This document shows positions 9,348 to 18,469 of a stretch of DNA of 64,000 bases, one piece after another. Both the position numbers and the translations under genes were made by a program. The DNA comes from Desulfotignum sp032250905 (lineage in GTDB: Bacteria; Desulfobacterota; Desulfobacteria; Desulfobacterales; Desulfobacteraceae): contig JAVVEQ010000001.1 of NCBI GenBank assembly GCA_032250905.1, forward strand, positions 133,205 through 197,204. Direction: 5' to 3'. The notes under the pieces are model-generated. The model was not told where the DNA came from, searched no databases, and saw only the letters and a list, made by a program, of their open reading frames with translations. The first letter of the stretch is position 1, and each line of letters begins with the position of its first letter.

Positions 9348-9610
9348 GCTTTGCCATACCCATTGCCTTTGCCCTGCTGACAGCGGCCCAGCTGCTGAAC
9401 CTTTACCGCCTGCTCAAGGGCCCGAGCCTTCTGGATCGGATACTGGCCCTGGATACCATGTATATCGATGCCATTGCCATGTTTATCCTGATGGGCATCT
9501 ATTTTCATTCCAGCGTCTATTTTGAGGCGGCCCTGATTATTGCCGTCATGGGATTTATCGGCACCGTGGCCACCAGCAAATTCCTCATGCGCGGCGATAT
9601 TCTCGAATAA
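9341..9610 (+). CDS. mrpF: Na+/H+ antiporter subunit F
   Basis: An 89-residue subunit with three membrane helices. GPSLLDRILALDTMYIDAIA is the MrpF hallmark. It is preceded by AAAGGAGA and overlaps the end of mrpE, so it is coupled. MrpF is a small accessory helix bundle next to subunits A and G in the complex. Confidence 0.93.
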   Translation: MLSFAIPIAFALLTAAQLLNLYRLLKGPSLLDRILALDTMYIDAIAMFILMGIYFHSSVYFEAALIIAVMGFIGTVATSKFLMRGDILE

Positions 9611-9634
9611 CCTTAGAGAACAAAAGGATATCCA

Positions 9635-9973
9635 ATGATCTTTGTGATTGAACTGCTGGTGTCATTTTTCCTGGTCGTGGGGGCGTTCTTCGCCATGGCC
9701 GGATCCCTGGGCTCCTATCGACTGACCGACTTTTTCTCCCGCCTGCACGGTCCCACCAAATCCACGACCTTAGGGGTTGGCGGCATGGCCATCGCGTCTG
9801 CCATCTATTTTTCCTACTATGGGGAAGGCATCAGTTTTCACGAAGTGCTGATCACATTGTTTTTATTCATCACCGCCCCGGTGAGCGCACATTTCATGGC
9901 CAAAGCGGCCCGGCACCAGGGACTGCACCAGAACCCGGCTGAATCGAAAGCCCGTCAAAACCCGGCTGACTGA
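9635..9973 (+). CDS. mrpG: Na+/H+ antiporter subunit G
   Basis: The last antiporter subunit, 112 residues, with three membrane helices. GSLGSYRLTDFFSRLHGPTK is the PhaG/MnhG signature (residues 23-42), and a hydrophilic tail follows ITAPVSAHFMAKAA. It lies 24 nt after mrpF behind an AAAGGA site. With A-B, C, D, E and F the operon is complete, and a hairpin follows directly. Confidence 0.93.
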   Translation: MIFVIELLVSFFLVVGAFFAMAGSLGSYRLTDFFSRLHGPTKSTTLGVGGMAIASAIYFSYYGEGISFHEVLITLFLFITAPVSAHFMAKAARHQGLHQNPAESKARQNPAD

Positions 9974-9979
9974 AAAGCG

Positions 9980-10019
9980 GAACAGCTTCTGCCTGGCGTT
10001 TGCCAGGCAGGAGCTGTTC
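9980..10019. terminator. Bidirectional hairpin between mrp and the BCCT gene
   Basis: A 17-bp stem, GAACAGCTTCTGCCTGG (9980-9996) with its complement at 10003-10019, has one G-T pair and a six-base loop. It sits in the short gap between convergent genes and can end transcripts from both sides. The T-run is weak on both strands. Confidence 0.75.
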
Positions 10020-10050
10020 TCTATTTATCCATTTCAACGAAGAAAACAGA

Positions 10051-11613
10051 TCAGAATTTCATTCTCCTGTAATCATCATGGAGACCCAGGTACAGGCTGA
10101 TCATCATGACGATCATGATCATGGTAAACGGCAGTCCCACACTCACAGCCACCGCCTGGATGGCGCCCAGCGCGTCAGAACCGCCTCCCACCAGCAGACA
10201 GGCGGCGATCAGGCCCTGAAGCGTGGCCCAGAACATCCGCTGGAACCGGGGGGCATCCATTTTGCCGCCGGCCGTAATGGAATCCACCACCAGGGAGCCG
10301 GAGTCGGATGAGGTGACAAAGAAAATCAGCACCAGACAGATACCCAGAAAGGACGTAATGCCGGTCAATGGCAGGTTCTCCAGCATCTGGAACATGGCCA
10401 GGGACACTTCCGTCAAACCTTTTTCCGCCAACGTGCCGATGCCGTTCTGGATCTGGAGCAACGCGTTGCCCCCGAATGCGGTCATCCAGACAATGGTCAC
10501 CAGGGTGGGAACCATCAATACCGCTGCCATAAACTCACGGATGGTCCGGCCTTTGGAGATACGGGCGATGAACATGCCCACAAACGGTGCCCAGGAGATC
10601 CACCAGGCCCAGTAGAACACGGTCCAGCCTTTGTAAAATTTTTCATCCGGCCGGCCGATCCAGTTGCTCAGGGGAAAAATCCATTCCGCATACGAAACCG
10701 AGTTTTTGAACAATCCTGCAAAAAAATGCATCGTCGCACCCGCCAAAATCACGAACGCCAGCAGAACGACCGCCAGGACCATATTGATGTTGCTCAACAG
10801 CTTGACGCCGCCGTGAAGCCCTCTGTAAACAGAAAACAGGGCCACACCACTGACCACGGCAACAATGATCAGCTGAAGACCCAGGGTGTTGTCAAACCCG
10901 AACAGAAAATGAAGCCCGGATGCCGCCTGCTGAGCCCCGAACCCCAGAGAGGTGGCCAGACCGAAAATCGTAGCGATGACGGCAATGATGTCCACAATAT
11001 GACCGGGCCAGCCCCAGGTTTTTTCGCCCAGAAGCGGGAAAAATGTGGAACGGATGGTCAACGGCAGGCCTTTGTTAAAGGCACAGAACCCTAATGCCAG
11101 GGCCGTGACCGCATAAATGGCCCAGGGATGGATTCCCCAGTGAAACAGGGTGGCGCCCATGGCGGCCCGGGCCGCTTCCGGGGTGTTGGGCAGGGTGTTC
11201 AGGGGAGTTCCCCACCAGTCCGTGTAATAGGCCACAGGTTCGGCCACACTCCAGAAACACAGACCGATGCCCATGCCGGCCGCAAACAGCATGGCAAACC
11301 AGGACATTCGGGTGAATTCCGGCCTGGCATCCGGCCCACCCAGACGAATTTTTCCGTGGGGCAGTACAATCAAAGCCAGACAGTATAAAACAAACAGGTT
11401 ACCGGATATCATGAAAAACCAGTCAAAATTTTCTATGGTCCATGATTTGGAACCGTCAAACACCTTTTTGGCTTCTACCGGATTCCACAAGGTTAAAACA
11501 ATAAAAACGACAACCAGAGACGCCACGACAAAAAAAACAGGATGCACATCCATCCCCCATTTTTTGATATTGTCCTGTCCGACCTGATAATCGGTATCAA
11601 ACCTGTCTCTCAT
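10051..11613 (-). CDS. BCCT family betaine/carnitine/choline transporter
   Basis: The 520-residue protein has the 12-helix plan of the betaine-choline-carnitine transporters, secondary carriers for quaternary amines in the inner membrane. GMGIGLCFWSVAEP near residues 114-127 is the glycine-rich helix that contacts the trimethylammonium group. FYWAWWISWAPFVGMFIARIS is the aromatic substrate box of helix 8. The tails are short, so osmotic activation like that of BetP is unlikely; this fits catabolic uptake. The start is supported by GGGAG upstream. It lies downstream of uspA and close to the dimethylglycine operon, which suggests glycine betaine or choline as substrate; the exact one cannot be read. 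Confidence 0.9.
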   Translation of the reverse strand: MRDRFDTDYQVGQDNIKKWGMDVHPVFFVVASLVVVFIVLTLWNPVEAKKVFDGSKSWTIENFDWFFMISGNLFVLYCLALIVLPHGKIRLGGPDARPEFTRMSWFAMLFAAGMGIGLCFWSVAEPVAYYTDWWGTPLNTLPNTPEAARAAMGATLFHWGIHPWAIYAVTALALGFCAFNKGLPLTIRSTFFPLLGEKTWGWPGHIVDIIAVIATIFGLATSLGFGAQQAASGLHFLFGFDNTLGLQLIIVAVVSGVALFSVYRGLHGGVKLLSNINMVLAVVLLAFVILAGATMHFFAGLFKNSVSYAEWIFPLSNWIGRPDEKFYKGWTVFYWAWWISWAPFVGMFIARISKGRTIREFMAAVLMVPTLVTIVWMTAFGGNALLQIQNGIGTLAEKGLTEVSLAMFQMLENLPLTGITSFLGICLVLIFFVTSSDSGSLVVDSITAGGKMDAPRFQRMFWATLQGLIAACLLVGGGSDALGAIQAVAVSVGLPFTMIMIVMMISLYLGLHDDYRRMKF

Positions 11614-11691
11614 AAAAAAACAACTCCCTTCTCATAATAGGGTTAATCAAACGATCCCATTCTCAAAATCCACACAATTATTGATTACCGG

Positions 11692-12081
11692 TTATTTGAC
11701 GGTCAGTACCGGACAATGGGCCTCCAGAATGACATACTGGGCCGTGGAACCGAACACCATCTTTTCAACTTTGGAGCGTTTCTTGATTCCAATGATGATC
11801 TCATCCACATCCTTTTCATAGGCATACTGGACAATATCCTCTCCCGGTGCCAGACCCCGGATCAGAATATGGACTTCGCTGTCAATGCCGTGTTTCTTGA
11901 ACACCTCCTCCCGGATTTCGTTGAGGCGGTGCTCCAGCTCACGGATTTCCCGTTCTTTCATGTCCGGCTCACAGGTTCTGATCAGATACACATAGGCACC
12001 GGACTCCTTGGCCCGCTTCAATGCCTTGTCCAGTAATTTGGAAGTCGATGTATTTTTGTCATAGGCAACAAGTAGTTTCAT
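11692..12081 (-). CDS. Universal stress protein, UspA family
   Basis: A 129-residue single-domain Usp fold protein of the cytoplasm. It opens with MKLLVAYD, whose Asp contacts nucleotide. The C-terminal KVEKMVFGSTAQYVI segment provides the phosphate-binding GS loop, so ATP binding is likely. It is transcribed in the same direction as the BCCT gene, 78 nt upstream of it, and after the etfA terminator. It may be made with the carrier. No specific partner can be inferred. Confidence 0.88.
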   Translation of the reverse strand: MKLLVAYDKNTSTSKLLDKALKRAKESGAYVYLIRTCEPDMKEREIRELEHRLNEIREEVFKKHGIDSEVHILIRGLAPGEDIVQYAYEKDVDEIIIGIKKRSKVEKMVFGSTAQYVILEAHCPVLTVK

Positions 12082-12110
12082 GATGACCTTTTTTTCTAAC
12101 AGTTATGGTT

Positions 12111-12145
12111 AAAAAATGCCGGAATCCTGTTGAAAGATTCCGGCA
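12111..12145 (-). terminator. Rho-independent terminator of the livK-etfA operon
   Basis: On the minus strand a perfect 10-bp stem, TGCCGGAATC/GATTCCGGCA with a 9-base loop (12117-12145), is followed directly by six T residues (12111-12116). It lies 14 nt past the etfA stop. Confidence 0.88.
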
Positions 12146-12158
12146 ACTAAGTTTCAGG

Positions 12159-13094
12159 TCATAGCTTTTCGGTCAGCACAGGGACCACCTCAAATATGTC
12201 CCCCACAATACCGTAATCGCATTTGGCAAAAATCGGGGCATCCTTGTCCTCGTTGATGGCCACGATCACCTTGGAGGTTTTCATGCCGGCAAAATGCTGG
12301 ACCGCGCCGGATACGCCGCAGGCGATATACAGCCGGGGAGACACTGTTTTTCCGGTCTGACCCACCTGCATGGAATGAGGGGCATACCCCGCGTCCACCG
12401 CCGCCCTGGAAGCACCCACGGCCGCACCGATCTTGGCGGCACACGCCTCCAGCATCTTGTAGTTTTCCGACGCCTTGATGGCCCGGCCCCCGGTGATGAT
12501 GATCGGAGCTTCGGTGAGATCGATTTTGCCGGAATCTCCCTTTTTCACCTCTTTGATCACCAGCTTTCCCGGGTCGCTCACGTCCGCTGTGAACTCAGCG
12601 GTTTCTCCGGCGGCAGGGGCCGGTTTTGCTTCGATGGCATTGGGCCGCACCGTGGCCAGCAACACCTGTGCATCCACCTTGAGGGTGGCAAAGGTTTTGC
12701 CGGAAAAATGAGATTTTCTGGCAGTTTTCGCCTCAAGATCCAGCCCCACACAATCGGACACCATGGGCAGGTCCATCACTGCGGCCAGCCGCGCGAACAG
12801 GTCCTTGCCTGCAGCAGAAGCCGTTCCCAGAAGCGCTGCCAGATCGTATTCCCTGACAGCGGCAGCCAGTGCCTCGGCCATCAGATCCGGACTGGCGGTG
12901 ATATCGCCTCCGGATGCCGACAGTTTCACGATTTGTGCGGCCCCATACTCGGCCAGTTTATCCTTCAGGCCTGCCGGGTCCGCATCGGTTACCAGCGCAA
13001 TGATTTCCTGGCCTTGTGCAGCGGTCATCACCCCTAAAGAGGTGTCCTTGACCGCACCGTTTTCAGTTTCAATCAATATGCCAGTCCTGGCCAT
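12159..13094 (-). CDS. etfA: Electron transfer flavoprotein, alpha subunit
   Basis: The 311-residue alpha subunit carries the FAD of ETF. The C-terminal FAD domain shows SRAAVDAGYAP, QVGQTGKTVSP, LYIACGVSGAVQH and INEDKDAPIF in the usual order. ETF takes electrons from flavin dehydrogenases and passes them to the quinone pool through ETF-quinone oxidoreductase. The position directly after a dimethylglycine dehydrogenase and etfB argues that it serves that enzyme. The start has AAGGAGA at good distance. I see no evidence that it belongs to the bifurcating type; the context favours a plain electron carrier. Confidence 0.95.
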   Translation of the reverse strand: MARTGILIETENGAVKDTSLGVMTAAQGQEIIALVTDADPAGLKDKLAEYGAAQIVKLSASGGDITASPDLMAEALAAAVREYDLAALLGTASAAGKDLFARLAAVMDLPMVSDCVGLDLEAKTARKSHFSGKTFATLKVDAQVLLATVRPNAIEAKPAPAAGETAEFTADVSDPGKLVIKEVKKGDSGKIDLTEAPIIITGGRAIKASENYKMLEACAAKIGAAVGASRAAVDAGYAPHSMQVGQTGKTVSPRLYIACGVSGAVQHFAGMKTSKVIVAINEDKDAPIFAKCDYGIVGDIFEVVPVLTEKL

Positions 13095-13112
13095 AACAAC
13101 ACTCTCCTTGTA

Positions 13113-13883
13113 TTATAAAACCTTTTCATCTTCTTTGAGAACCCGGATCAGTTCAGTGACCTGGTCTTCCACAGATCCTTCAATCATTTTGGCACCGGAT
13201 CTTTCCGGCACCGGTTCCAGTTTTTCCAGGGTCACGGCACCGGCTGATGCATCGATTCCCAGATCCGCCAGGGTCATCTGGTCAATTTTCTTTTTCTTGG
13301 CTTTCATGATATCGGGAAACTTCGGGTATCGGGGTTCGTTCAATCCTTTGGTGGCACCGATCACACACGGCAGTTTCATTTCAATCACCTGCTTGTCACC
13401 GCCGCCCACTTCCAGTTCCGCCACGGCTTTGCCGCCGTCCACCGTCAATTTACTGACCTCATTGACCACCGGTACACCGAGATATCCGGCCAGACGGTAC
13501 TGGGTCTGAAAGGTTTCGGTATCCACGGATCCCTTACCGGTGAAAATGATATCCGGCAGTCCATCCTTTTCCAGGGCCGCCTTCAGGGCTTTGGCCGTCA
13601 GCGTTGCATCCAGAAACTGACTGTCAGTGGTCACCAGGATTCCTCTTTCCGCGCCCATGGCCAGGGCGGAGCGGATGGTGGCGTCTGCCCCGGGTTTTCC
13701 CACAGTGACGATCACCACTTCACCGCCGTTTTTCTCCACCAGTTTGACCGCCTCTTCAATGCCGTATTCATCATACGGATTGGCAACAAACTTGATTTCC
13801 GAATCCTTGAATCCGGCGTCACCCTCTATTTTGATGGTAGCGGCCGTGTCCGGCACATGTTTCACACACACACAGATTTTCAT
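13113..13883 (-). CDS. etfB: Electron transfer flavoprotein, beta subunit
   Basis: This 256-residue protein is the AMP-binding beta subunit of ETF. MKICVCVKHVPDTAA at the start, NPYDEYGIEEAVKL near 36-49 and VEVGGGDKQ-type ELEVGGGDKQV at about 164-174 are family signatures. The recognition-loop region LPCVIGATKGLNEPRYP follows. It is 24 nt downstream of the dehydrogenase gene and 18 nt upstream of etfA, so the three are one transcript. Confidence 0.95.
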   Translation of the reverse strand: MKICVCVKHVPDTAATIKIEGDAGFKDSEIKFVANPYDEYGIEEAVKLVEKNGGEVVIVTVGKPGADATIRSALAMGAERGILVTTDSQFLDATLTAKALKAALEKDGLPDIIFTGKGSVDTETFQTQYRLAGYLGVPVVNEVSKLTVDGGKAVAELEVGGGDKQVIEMKLPCVIGATKGLNEPRYPKFPDIMKAKKKKIDQMTLADLGIDASAGAVTLEKLEPVPERSGAKMIEGSVEDQVTELIRVLKEDEKVL

Positions 13884-13907
13884 AGTTTAAACCTCAAACA
13901 ATCAATA

Positions 13908-16328
13908 TTAGCTTTTCATTTTTTCGTTTTTGGAATCATACAGGGGCATCGTCATTACTGTGGCACTGCGTTTGCGGCCCAGAATCTCTACATCCAGCCG
14001 GGTTCCCTCTTTGGCGTATTCAGATGGTACATACCCCAGGGCAATGCTTTTTTCAACCCTGTGTCCGTAACCGCCCGATGAAGTCATACCGACCCGCTCA
14101 TCCCCGGCGAAAATCGGGTTGTATCCAAAGGCATCGGAATCCTTGGCTTCCACCACCAGGCATACCAGTTTCCGGGGGACACCTTCCTGTTTCTGTTTTT
14201 CCAGGCCTTTTTTGCCGATAAACTCCTTGTCCATTTTTACGGTCCAGGCCACATTGGTTTCAAGCGGGGTATGATGCACATTCATCTCACTCTTCCAGGC
14301 CAGATACCCTTTTTCCAGACGCATGGAATCCATGGCATGCATACCGATCAGCCGGATATCAAACTCAGTGCCCGCATTCATCAGATCATGGTACAGGGTG
14401 ATCTGGTGCTGGATAGGATGAAAGATCTCAAACCCCAGTTCTCCCACGTAGTTCATGCGGTTCACCCGGCATTTGGTCCGGCCGATGAAAATCTCCTTTG
14501 AGGTACCGAATTTGAAAGCCTCTTTGGACACATCATCGTAGGCCACCTTTGCCAGCACGTCCCTGGATTTAGGACCTACCACTACCAGACACCCCATCTG
14601 GTAGGTCAGATCTTCCATGCATACGGAACCGTCTTTGGGCAGGTTTTCAATCATCCAGTGCTGATCGTGTTTTTTACCCACAGAAGCGGTCACACAGAAA
14701 AATTCGTTTTCATTGACCCGGGTTACGGTCATGTCGGTCTTGAAGTTGCCGTTGTGGTCCAGCATGGGGCTCAATGCGATGCGGCCGTCTTTTTCCGCTA
14801 CTTTCTGGCAGGTCATCTTGTTGAGCCAGTCTTTGGCGCCGGGCCCCGAAATCTTTGTCTTGGCAAACCGTGTAAGATCGATGATGCCCACTTTTTCCAT
14901 CACATGTTTGCATTCATTGCCCACATGTTTGAAGGCATTGGATCGTCTCCAGGAAGGTTCTTCATACCCGTCTTCTCCCTTGGGCGGAAAATAATTGGGG
15001 CATTCCCAGCCGTAATAGTCGCCAAACACGGCATTGGCCTGTTTCTGGTATTCATAGATCGGGCTGGTGCGGTTGGGACGGGCCGCATCCCGGAACTCGT
15101 TGGGATAAATGGTGGCGTAAAGACGCGGATAGGTATCTGCAATCTTTTCGGTGTTGTAGGCCCAGTTGGCATAGGAGCCGTAACGTCTTGAATCCATGGG
15201 CCACAGGTCGATCTCCGGTTCCCCGTTCATCATCCAGCCGGCCAGGTAATGACCGATGCCGCCGGCCTGGGTAATGCCGAAGCTGTATCCGCAGGCATGA
15301 TAAAAGTTTTTCAAAGGTGCGGCCGGGCCCACCAGGGGGTCTCCGTTGGGGGTGTAGGTGATGGGACCGGCGGTAATGTGTTTGAACCCGGTGTCACCCA
15401 GAACAGGGAACCGGTCAATACCGGCCTGAATGCAGTCCGCAATGTTGTCCAGATCCGGATTCAGCTCTTCCTGTGCGTAATCCCAGGGCACCCCCCGACG
15501 CTTCCACTGCTGACCGTTGGCTTCATACATTCCCAGGATCAGGGAATCCATTTCCTGGCGCAGGTAAATGGATTTGTCCGGGTCCCGCACCAGGGGCAGG
15601 TATCCTTCGGCCTCGTCAATGGCCTGGATCTTTTCATACAGGATATGTGTGTGGGCGATGGCGATGGAGGGAATTTCCAGGCCCACCATTTTCGCCACCT
15701 CAGGCGCCCACAGGCCGGCGGCGTTCACCACATGTTCACAGGTGATATCGCCTTTATCGGTCTGAACCACCCATTCGCCGTTGGATTTCTGGTAGATGCC
15801 GGTCACCAGGGTGTGCAGATTGAATTCCACTCCGTTCTGCCGGGCTCCCTTGGCCATGGCCTGGGTCACGGAGTTGGGGTCCACATCCCCGTCATCCGGC
15901 CAATAAAGGCCGCCGATCAACCCGTCTATCTCCATGTACGGATGAAGCTTTTTCATTTCTTCCGGCGTGACATAAGACACATCCAGGCCAAGGCACCGGT
16001 TCATGGAATACGCATATCCCAGCTCATCCATGCGGCCCGGATTGTCGGCCGTGCGGATAGAACCGGTGGTATGCCAGCCGGCCGGCTGACCGGTCTCTTT
16101 TTCCAGTTCCTTGTAGATCTCGATACTTTTCTTGTTCACCTGGGTGCCGTAAAAATTGGAATGAAAAAAGGACACATTCCCTGCCGCCATCCAGGTGGAA
16201 CCGGAGGTCAGCTCATGTTTTTCCACCAGGACCACATCGTCCTTCCAACCATATTTTGCCAGGTGATAGGCCACGGATACACCGATGACACCGCCACCGA
16301 TCACGACCGCTCTTGCATTGGTTTTCAT
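13908..16328 (-). CDS. Dimethylglycine/sarcosine dehydrogenase (FAD domain plus GcvT domain)
   Basis: The 806-residue protein has the two-part build of mitochondrial dimethylglycine and sarcosine dehydrogenases: an N-terminal DAO-type FAD domain (VVIGGGVIGVSVAYHLAKYG, residues 8-27) with GPITYTPNGDPLVGP near 330, and a C-terminal GcvT-like folate domain (about 430-800) with YVGELGFEI and KGYLAWKSEMN. It would remove N-methyl groups oxidatively, pass electrons to ETF and the C1 unit to tetrahydrofolate. The histidine that holds FAD covalently in the mammalian enzyme (STWHAAG) is Met47 here (STWMAAG), so FAD is probably not covalent at this site. The etfBA genes follow directly. Dimethylglycine versus sarcosine preference is not decided by sequence. 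Confidence 0.88.
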   Translation of the reverse strand: MKTNARAVVIGGGVIGVSVAYHLAKYGWKDDVVLVEKHELTSGSTWMAAGNVSFFHSNFYGTQVNKKSIEIYKELEKETGQPAGWHTTGSIRTADNPGRMDELGYAYSMNRCLGLDVSYVTPEEMKKLHPYMEIDGLIGGLYWPDDGDVDPNSVTQAMAKGARQNGVEFNLHTLVTGIYQKSNGEWVVQTDKGDITCEHVVNAAGLWAPEVAKMVGLEIPSIAIAHTHILYEKIQAIDEAEGYLPLVRDPDKSIYLRQEMDSLILGMYEANGQQWKRRGVPWDYAQEELNPDLDNIADCIQAGIDRFPVLGDTGFKHITAGPITYTPNGDPLVGPAAPLKNFYHACGYSFGITQAGGIGHYLAGWMMNGEPEIDLWPMDSRRYGSYANWAYNTEKIADTYPRLYATIYPNEFRDAARPNRTSPIYEYQKQANAVFGDYYGWECPNYFPPKGEDGYEEPSWRRSNAFKHVGNECKHVMEKVGIIDLTRFAKTKISGPGAKDWLNKMTCQKVAEKDGRIALSPMLDHNGNFKTDMTVTRVNENEFFCVTASVGKKHDQHWMIENLPKDGSVCMEDLTYQMGCLVVVGPKSRDVLAKVAYDDVSKEAFKFGTSKEIFIGRTKCRVNRMNYVGELGFEIFHPIQHQITLYHDLMNAGTEFDIRLIGMHAMDSMRLEKGYLAWKSEMNVHHTPLETNVAWTVKMDKEFIGKKGLEKQKQEGVPRKLVCLVVEAKDSDAFGYNPIFAGDERVGMTSSGGYGHRVEKSIALGYVPSEYAKEGTRLDVEILGRKRSATVMTMPLYDSKNEKMKS

Positions 16329-16359
16329 TTTTGTTCACTCTCCTTTGCTGTTTGATACA

Positions 16360-17394
16360 CTAAACTTTTGCTTCTCTACCGTTTAAAAAATATCGCAACG
16401 CCCGGTTTTTGGGCTGCCGGATATGGGTGTCGTAAAAATAGGAAAAACCGCCGGGGTAATAGATCATCACCAGGATGAGCACCAGGGCGTAAATAACCAG
16501 GTTCAGTCCGGGCAGATTGGACAGGGTGGACCGGACAATTTCCATGAGAAAAATAAAGGGAAAGGCAATCACCGCACCGCCCCACAGGCTGCCCCGGCCG
16601 CCGATGTAAGCGACTGCCAGGACTTCCACGGTCTTGGATGTGTGCATCATGTCCGGAGTCAGAATGCCGTAGAAATGGGCGTAAAATCCACCCAGAATCC
16701 CTGCAATGGCACAGGACATGGTAAAATTGAATACCCGGTAGAATACCGGATCTATGCCGGATGTCCTGGCGGCATCCATGTTCTGGCCGATGGCCTGGAA
16801 TGCCAGTCCCATTTTTGACCGCACCACCCATTTACATGCCAGGTATGTGAGATACACTAAAATAACGATCAAAAAATAAAACGGGAAATTGGATTCCGTC
16901 TCAAACAGGCGCGGGGTTCTGAGTCCCAGAGGTCCTCTGGTCAACCAGACCATTTTAATGGCAAGTCCCATGACGGCCAGACCGAAAAACCAGGACAGGC
17001 AGGCCGCAAAAATGCCCCTCAGCCGCAGGGAAATCATACCGATAAGAAGTCCTAAAATTGCAGAAGACACACCCCCGGCCACCATGGCTATCCAGGGGGA
17101 CAGTCCGGCATTGATTACCAGCAGGGCGGAGGTATACCCACCGGTACCCGCCACTGCCATGTAACCGAAATTGACGATATTGATAAATCCGGCCGTAAAA
17201 TCGAATCCCACACTCATGGCCGCAATAAACCCGCAGTAGATCAGCCACCTGAGCATATATTCCTGGTTGAACGGCGGAATAAAAGGCAGTATCAGCAGCA
17301 GGATCAGGCCGGCAAGGCCAATGGGGGTCAGGCACAGCTTGTCCAGCACCCTGTCAAAGGAATTCATTTGAAGTTCATTTTTTATCGTATCCAT
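16360..17394 (-). CDS. livM: Branched-chain-type ABC transporter permease, LivM
   Basis: A 344-residue inner-membrane permease of the HAAT (branched-chain amino acid) ABC family. It has about ten helices, the LivM-type opening helices, the motif GFDFTAGFINIVNFG near 63-77 and the coupling region AFQAIGQNMDAARTSGID where it meets the ATPases. A C-terminal YPGGFSYFY segment is typical. GGAGACAGT precedes the ATG. The gene lies between livH and the dehydrogenase gene, so the importer probably brings in the dehydrogenase substrate or its methylated precursor. Confidence 0.9.
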   Translation of the reverse strand: MDTIKNELQMNSFDRVLDKLCLTPIGLAGLILLLILPFIPPFNQEYMLRWLIYCGFIAAMSVGFDFTAGFINIVNFGYMAVAGTGGYTSALLVINAGLSPWIAMVAGGVSSAILGLLIGMISLRLRGIFAACLSWFFGLAVMGLAIKMVWLTRGPLGLRTPRLFETESNFPFYFLIVILVYLTYLACKWVVRSKMGLAFQAIGQNMDAARTSGIDPVFYRVFNFTMSCAIAGILGGFYAHFYGILTPDMMHTSKTVEVLAVAYIGGRGSLWGGAVIAFPFIFLMEIVRSTLSNLPGLNLVIYALVLILVMIYYPGGFSYFYDTHIRQPKNRALRYFLNGREAKV

Positions 17395-17417
17395 ACTGTC
17401 TCCTATGTATCAAGCAC

Positions 17418-18446
17418 CTATTTATCAAGGACACCGCGGACATCCGACCCGAAGATCCCGCTGGGTTTAAAAATCAGAATGAGCATGATCAATGCCGATG
17501 GCACGACAAAATCCCAGCCCGCACCCACGTATTCCATGGTAATCACCTTGAGCAGGGCCACCATGAATGCACCTGCCACGGCCCCTAGAATATTGCCCAG
17601 GCCGGAAAGTATGACTACAAACCATGCCATATAGAGGGGTTCCAATCCCACCGATGGGTAAGATGGATACATGAACAAGAGGCTGCCACCGGCCACCGCT
17701 GCCAGGGCACAGGCCAGAGAGATGGTCAGCATCACTATTTTTTCAATATCGATGCCCACGATCTCGGCTCCGGTAATATCCTGGGAAACGGCCCGAATGG
17801 CCATGCCAGTGCGGGTATAGGTCATGAACAGATAAAACAGGGCAACGATCACGGCAGATATGATAAACGCCATGGCCCGGTCAAGTGAAATATACGCGCC
17901 TGCAATGGATATGGGCATACCCTGCCAGTACCCCACAATACCCTTAAAATCCGCCCCGAAAATAAGCTGGTGCAGGTTGACCAGCAGGACGCTCACCCCC
18001 ACGGTGAGCAGAAACGAATTCATAACCCAGTTGTCTGTGGAGCGTCGGCGCAACGGCCCGAAAACCAGTTTCTCAGATATGACACCGGCAACAGCGCCGC
18101 CGATGAGAGCGCCTATGATGGCAATGAAAGGGCCGAATGTGACCAACCAGGAGTCCGGGTGCCCCAAAATGAATTCACTGATGGGGGTAAATATGTAGTA
18201 GGCGGTGAGGGAGCCGATCATGAAATACTCACCGTGGGCGAACATAGGAATATTCAACACTCCCAGCATCAGGGTCAGGCCGGTGGCCACCAGGGCCAGC
18301 ATTCCGCCGGTAACCACCATGTTCACCAGCAGATAGGGGCCTGCGTCGATCGTGGCTGCCACCGCCACCACAATACTGATGACAATGGACATACCCGGGG
18401 CTGATTTCAGCCAGGTCAGTGTTTCTGACATATTATGCTTTGACAT
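17418..18446 (-). CDS. livH: Branched-chain-type ABC transporter permease, LivH
   Basis: The 342-residue second permease has LivH features: GMLALVATGLTLMLGVLNIPMF-type early helices with the reading GVLNIPMFAHGEYFMIGS, and the coupling segment MAIRAVSQDITGAEIVGIDIEKI. It pairs with LivM in the membrane. The N-terminus carries about 20 more residues than the common LivH, including LTWLKSAPGMS ahead of the first helix. GGAG lies upstream of the ATG. It is 23 nt from livM and livF on either side. Confidence 0.9.
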   Translation of the reverse strand: MSKHNMSETLTWLKSAPGMSIVISIVVAVAATIDAGPYLLVNMVVTGGMLALVATGLTLMLGVLNIPMFAHGEYFMIGSLTAYYIFTPISEFILGHPDSWLVTFGPFIAIIGALIGGAVAGVISEKLVFGPLRRRSTDNWVMNSFLLTVGVSVLLVNLHQLIFGADFKGIVGYWQGMPISIAGAYISLDRAMAFIISAVIVALFYLFMTYTRTGMAIRAVSQDITGAEIVGIDIEKIVMLTISLACALAAVAGGSLLFMYPSYPSVGLEPLYMAWFVVILSGLGNILGAVAGAFMVALLKVITMEYVGAGWDFVVPSALIMLILIFKPSGIFGSDVRGVLDK

Positions 18447-18469
18447 GAATCTATTTCTCCAAAATCTGA

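Noticed and set aside
15249..16355. 368-codon plus-strand frame opposite the dimethylglycine dehydrogenase
   Set aside because: No family similarity and no start signal; the minus strand encodes a clear two-domain enzyme.
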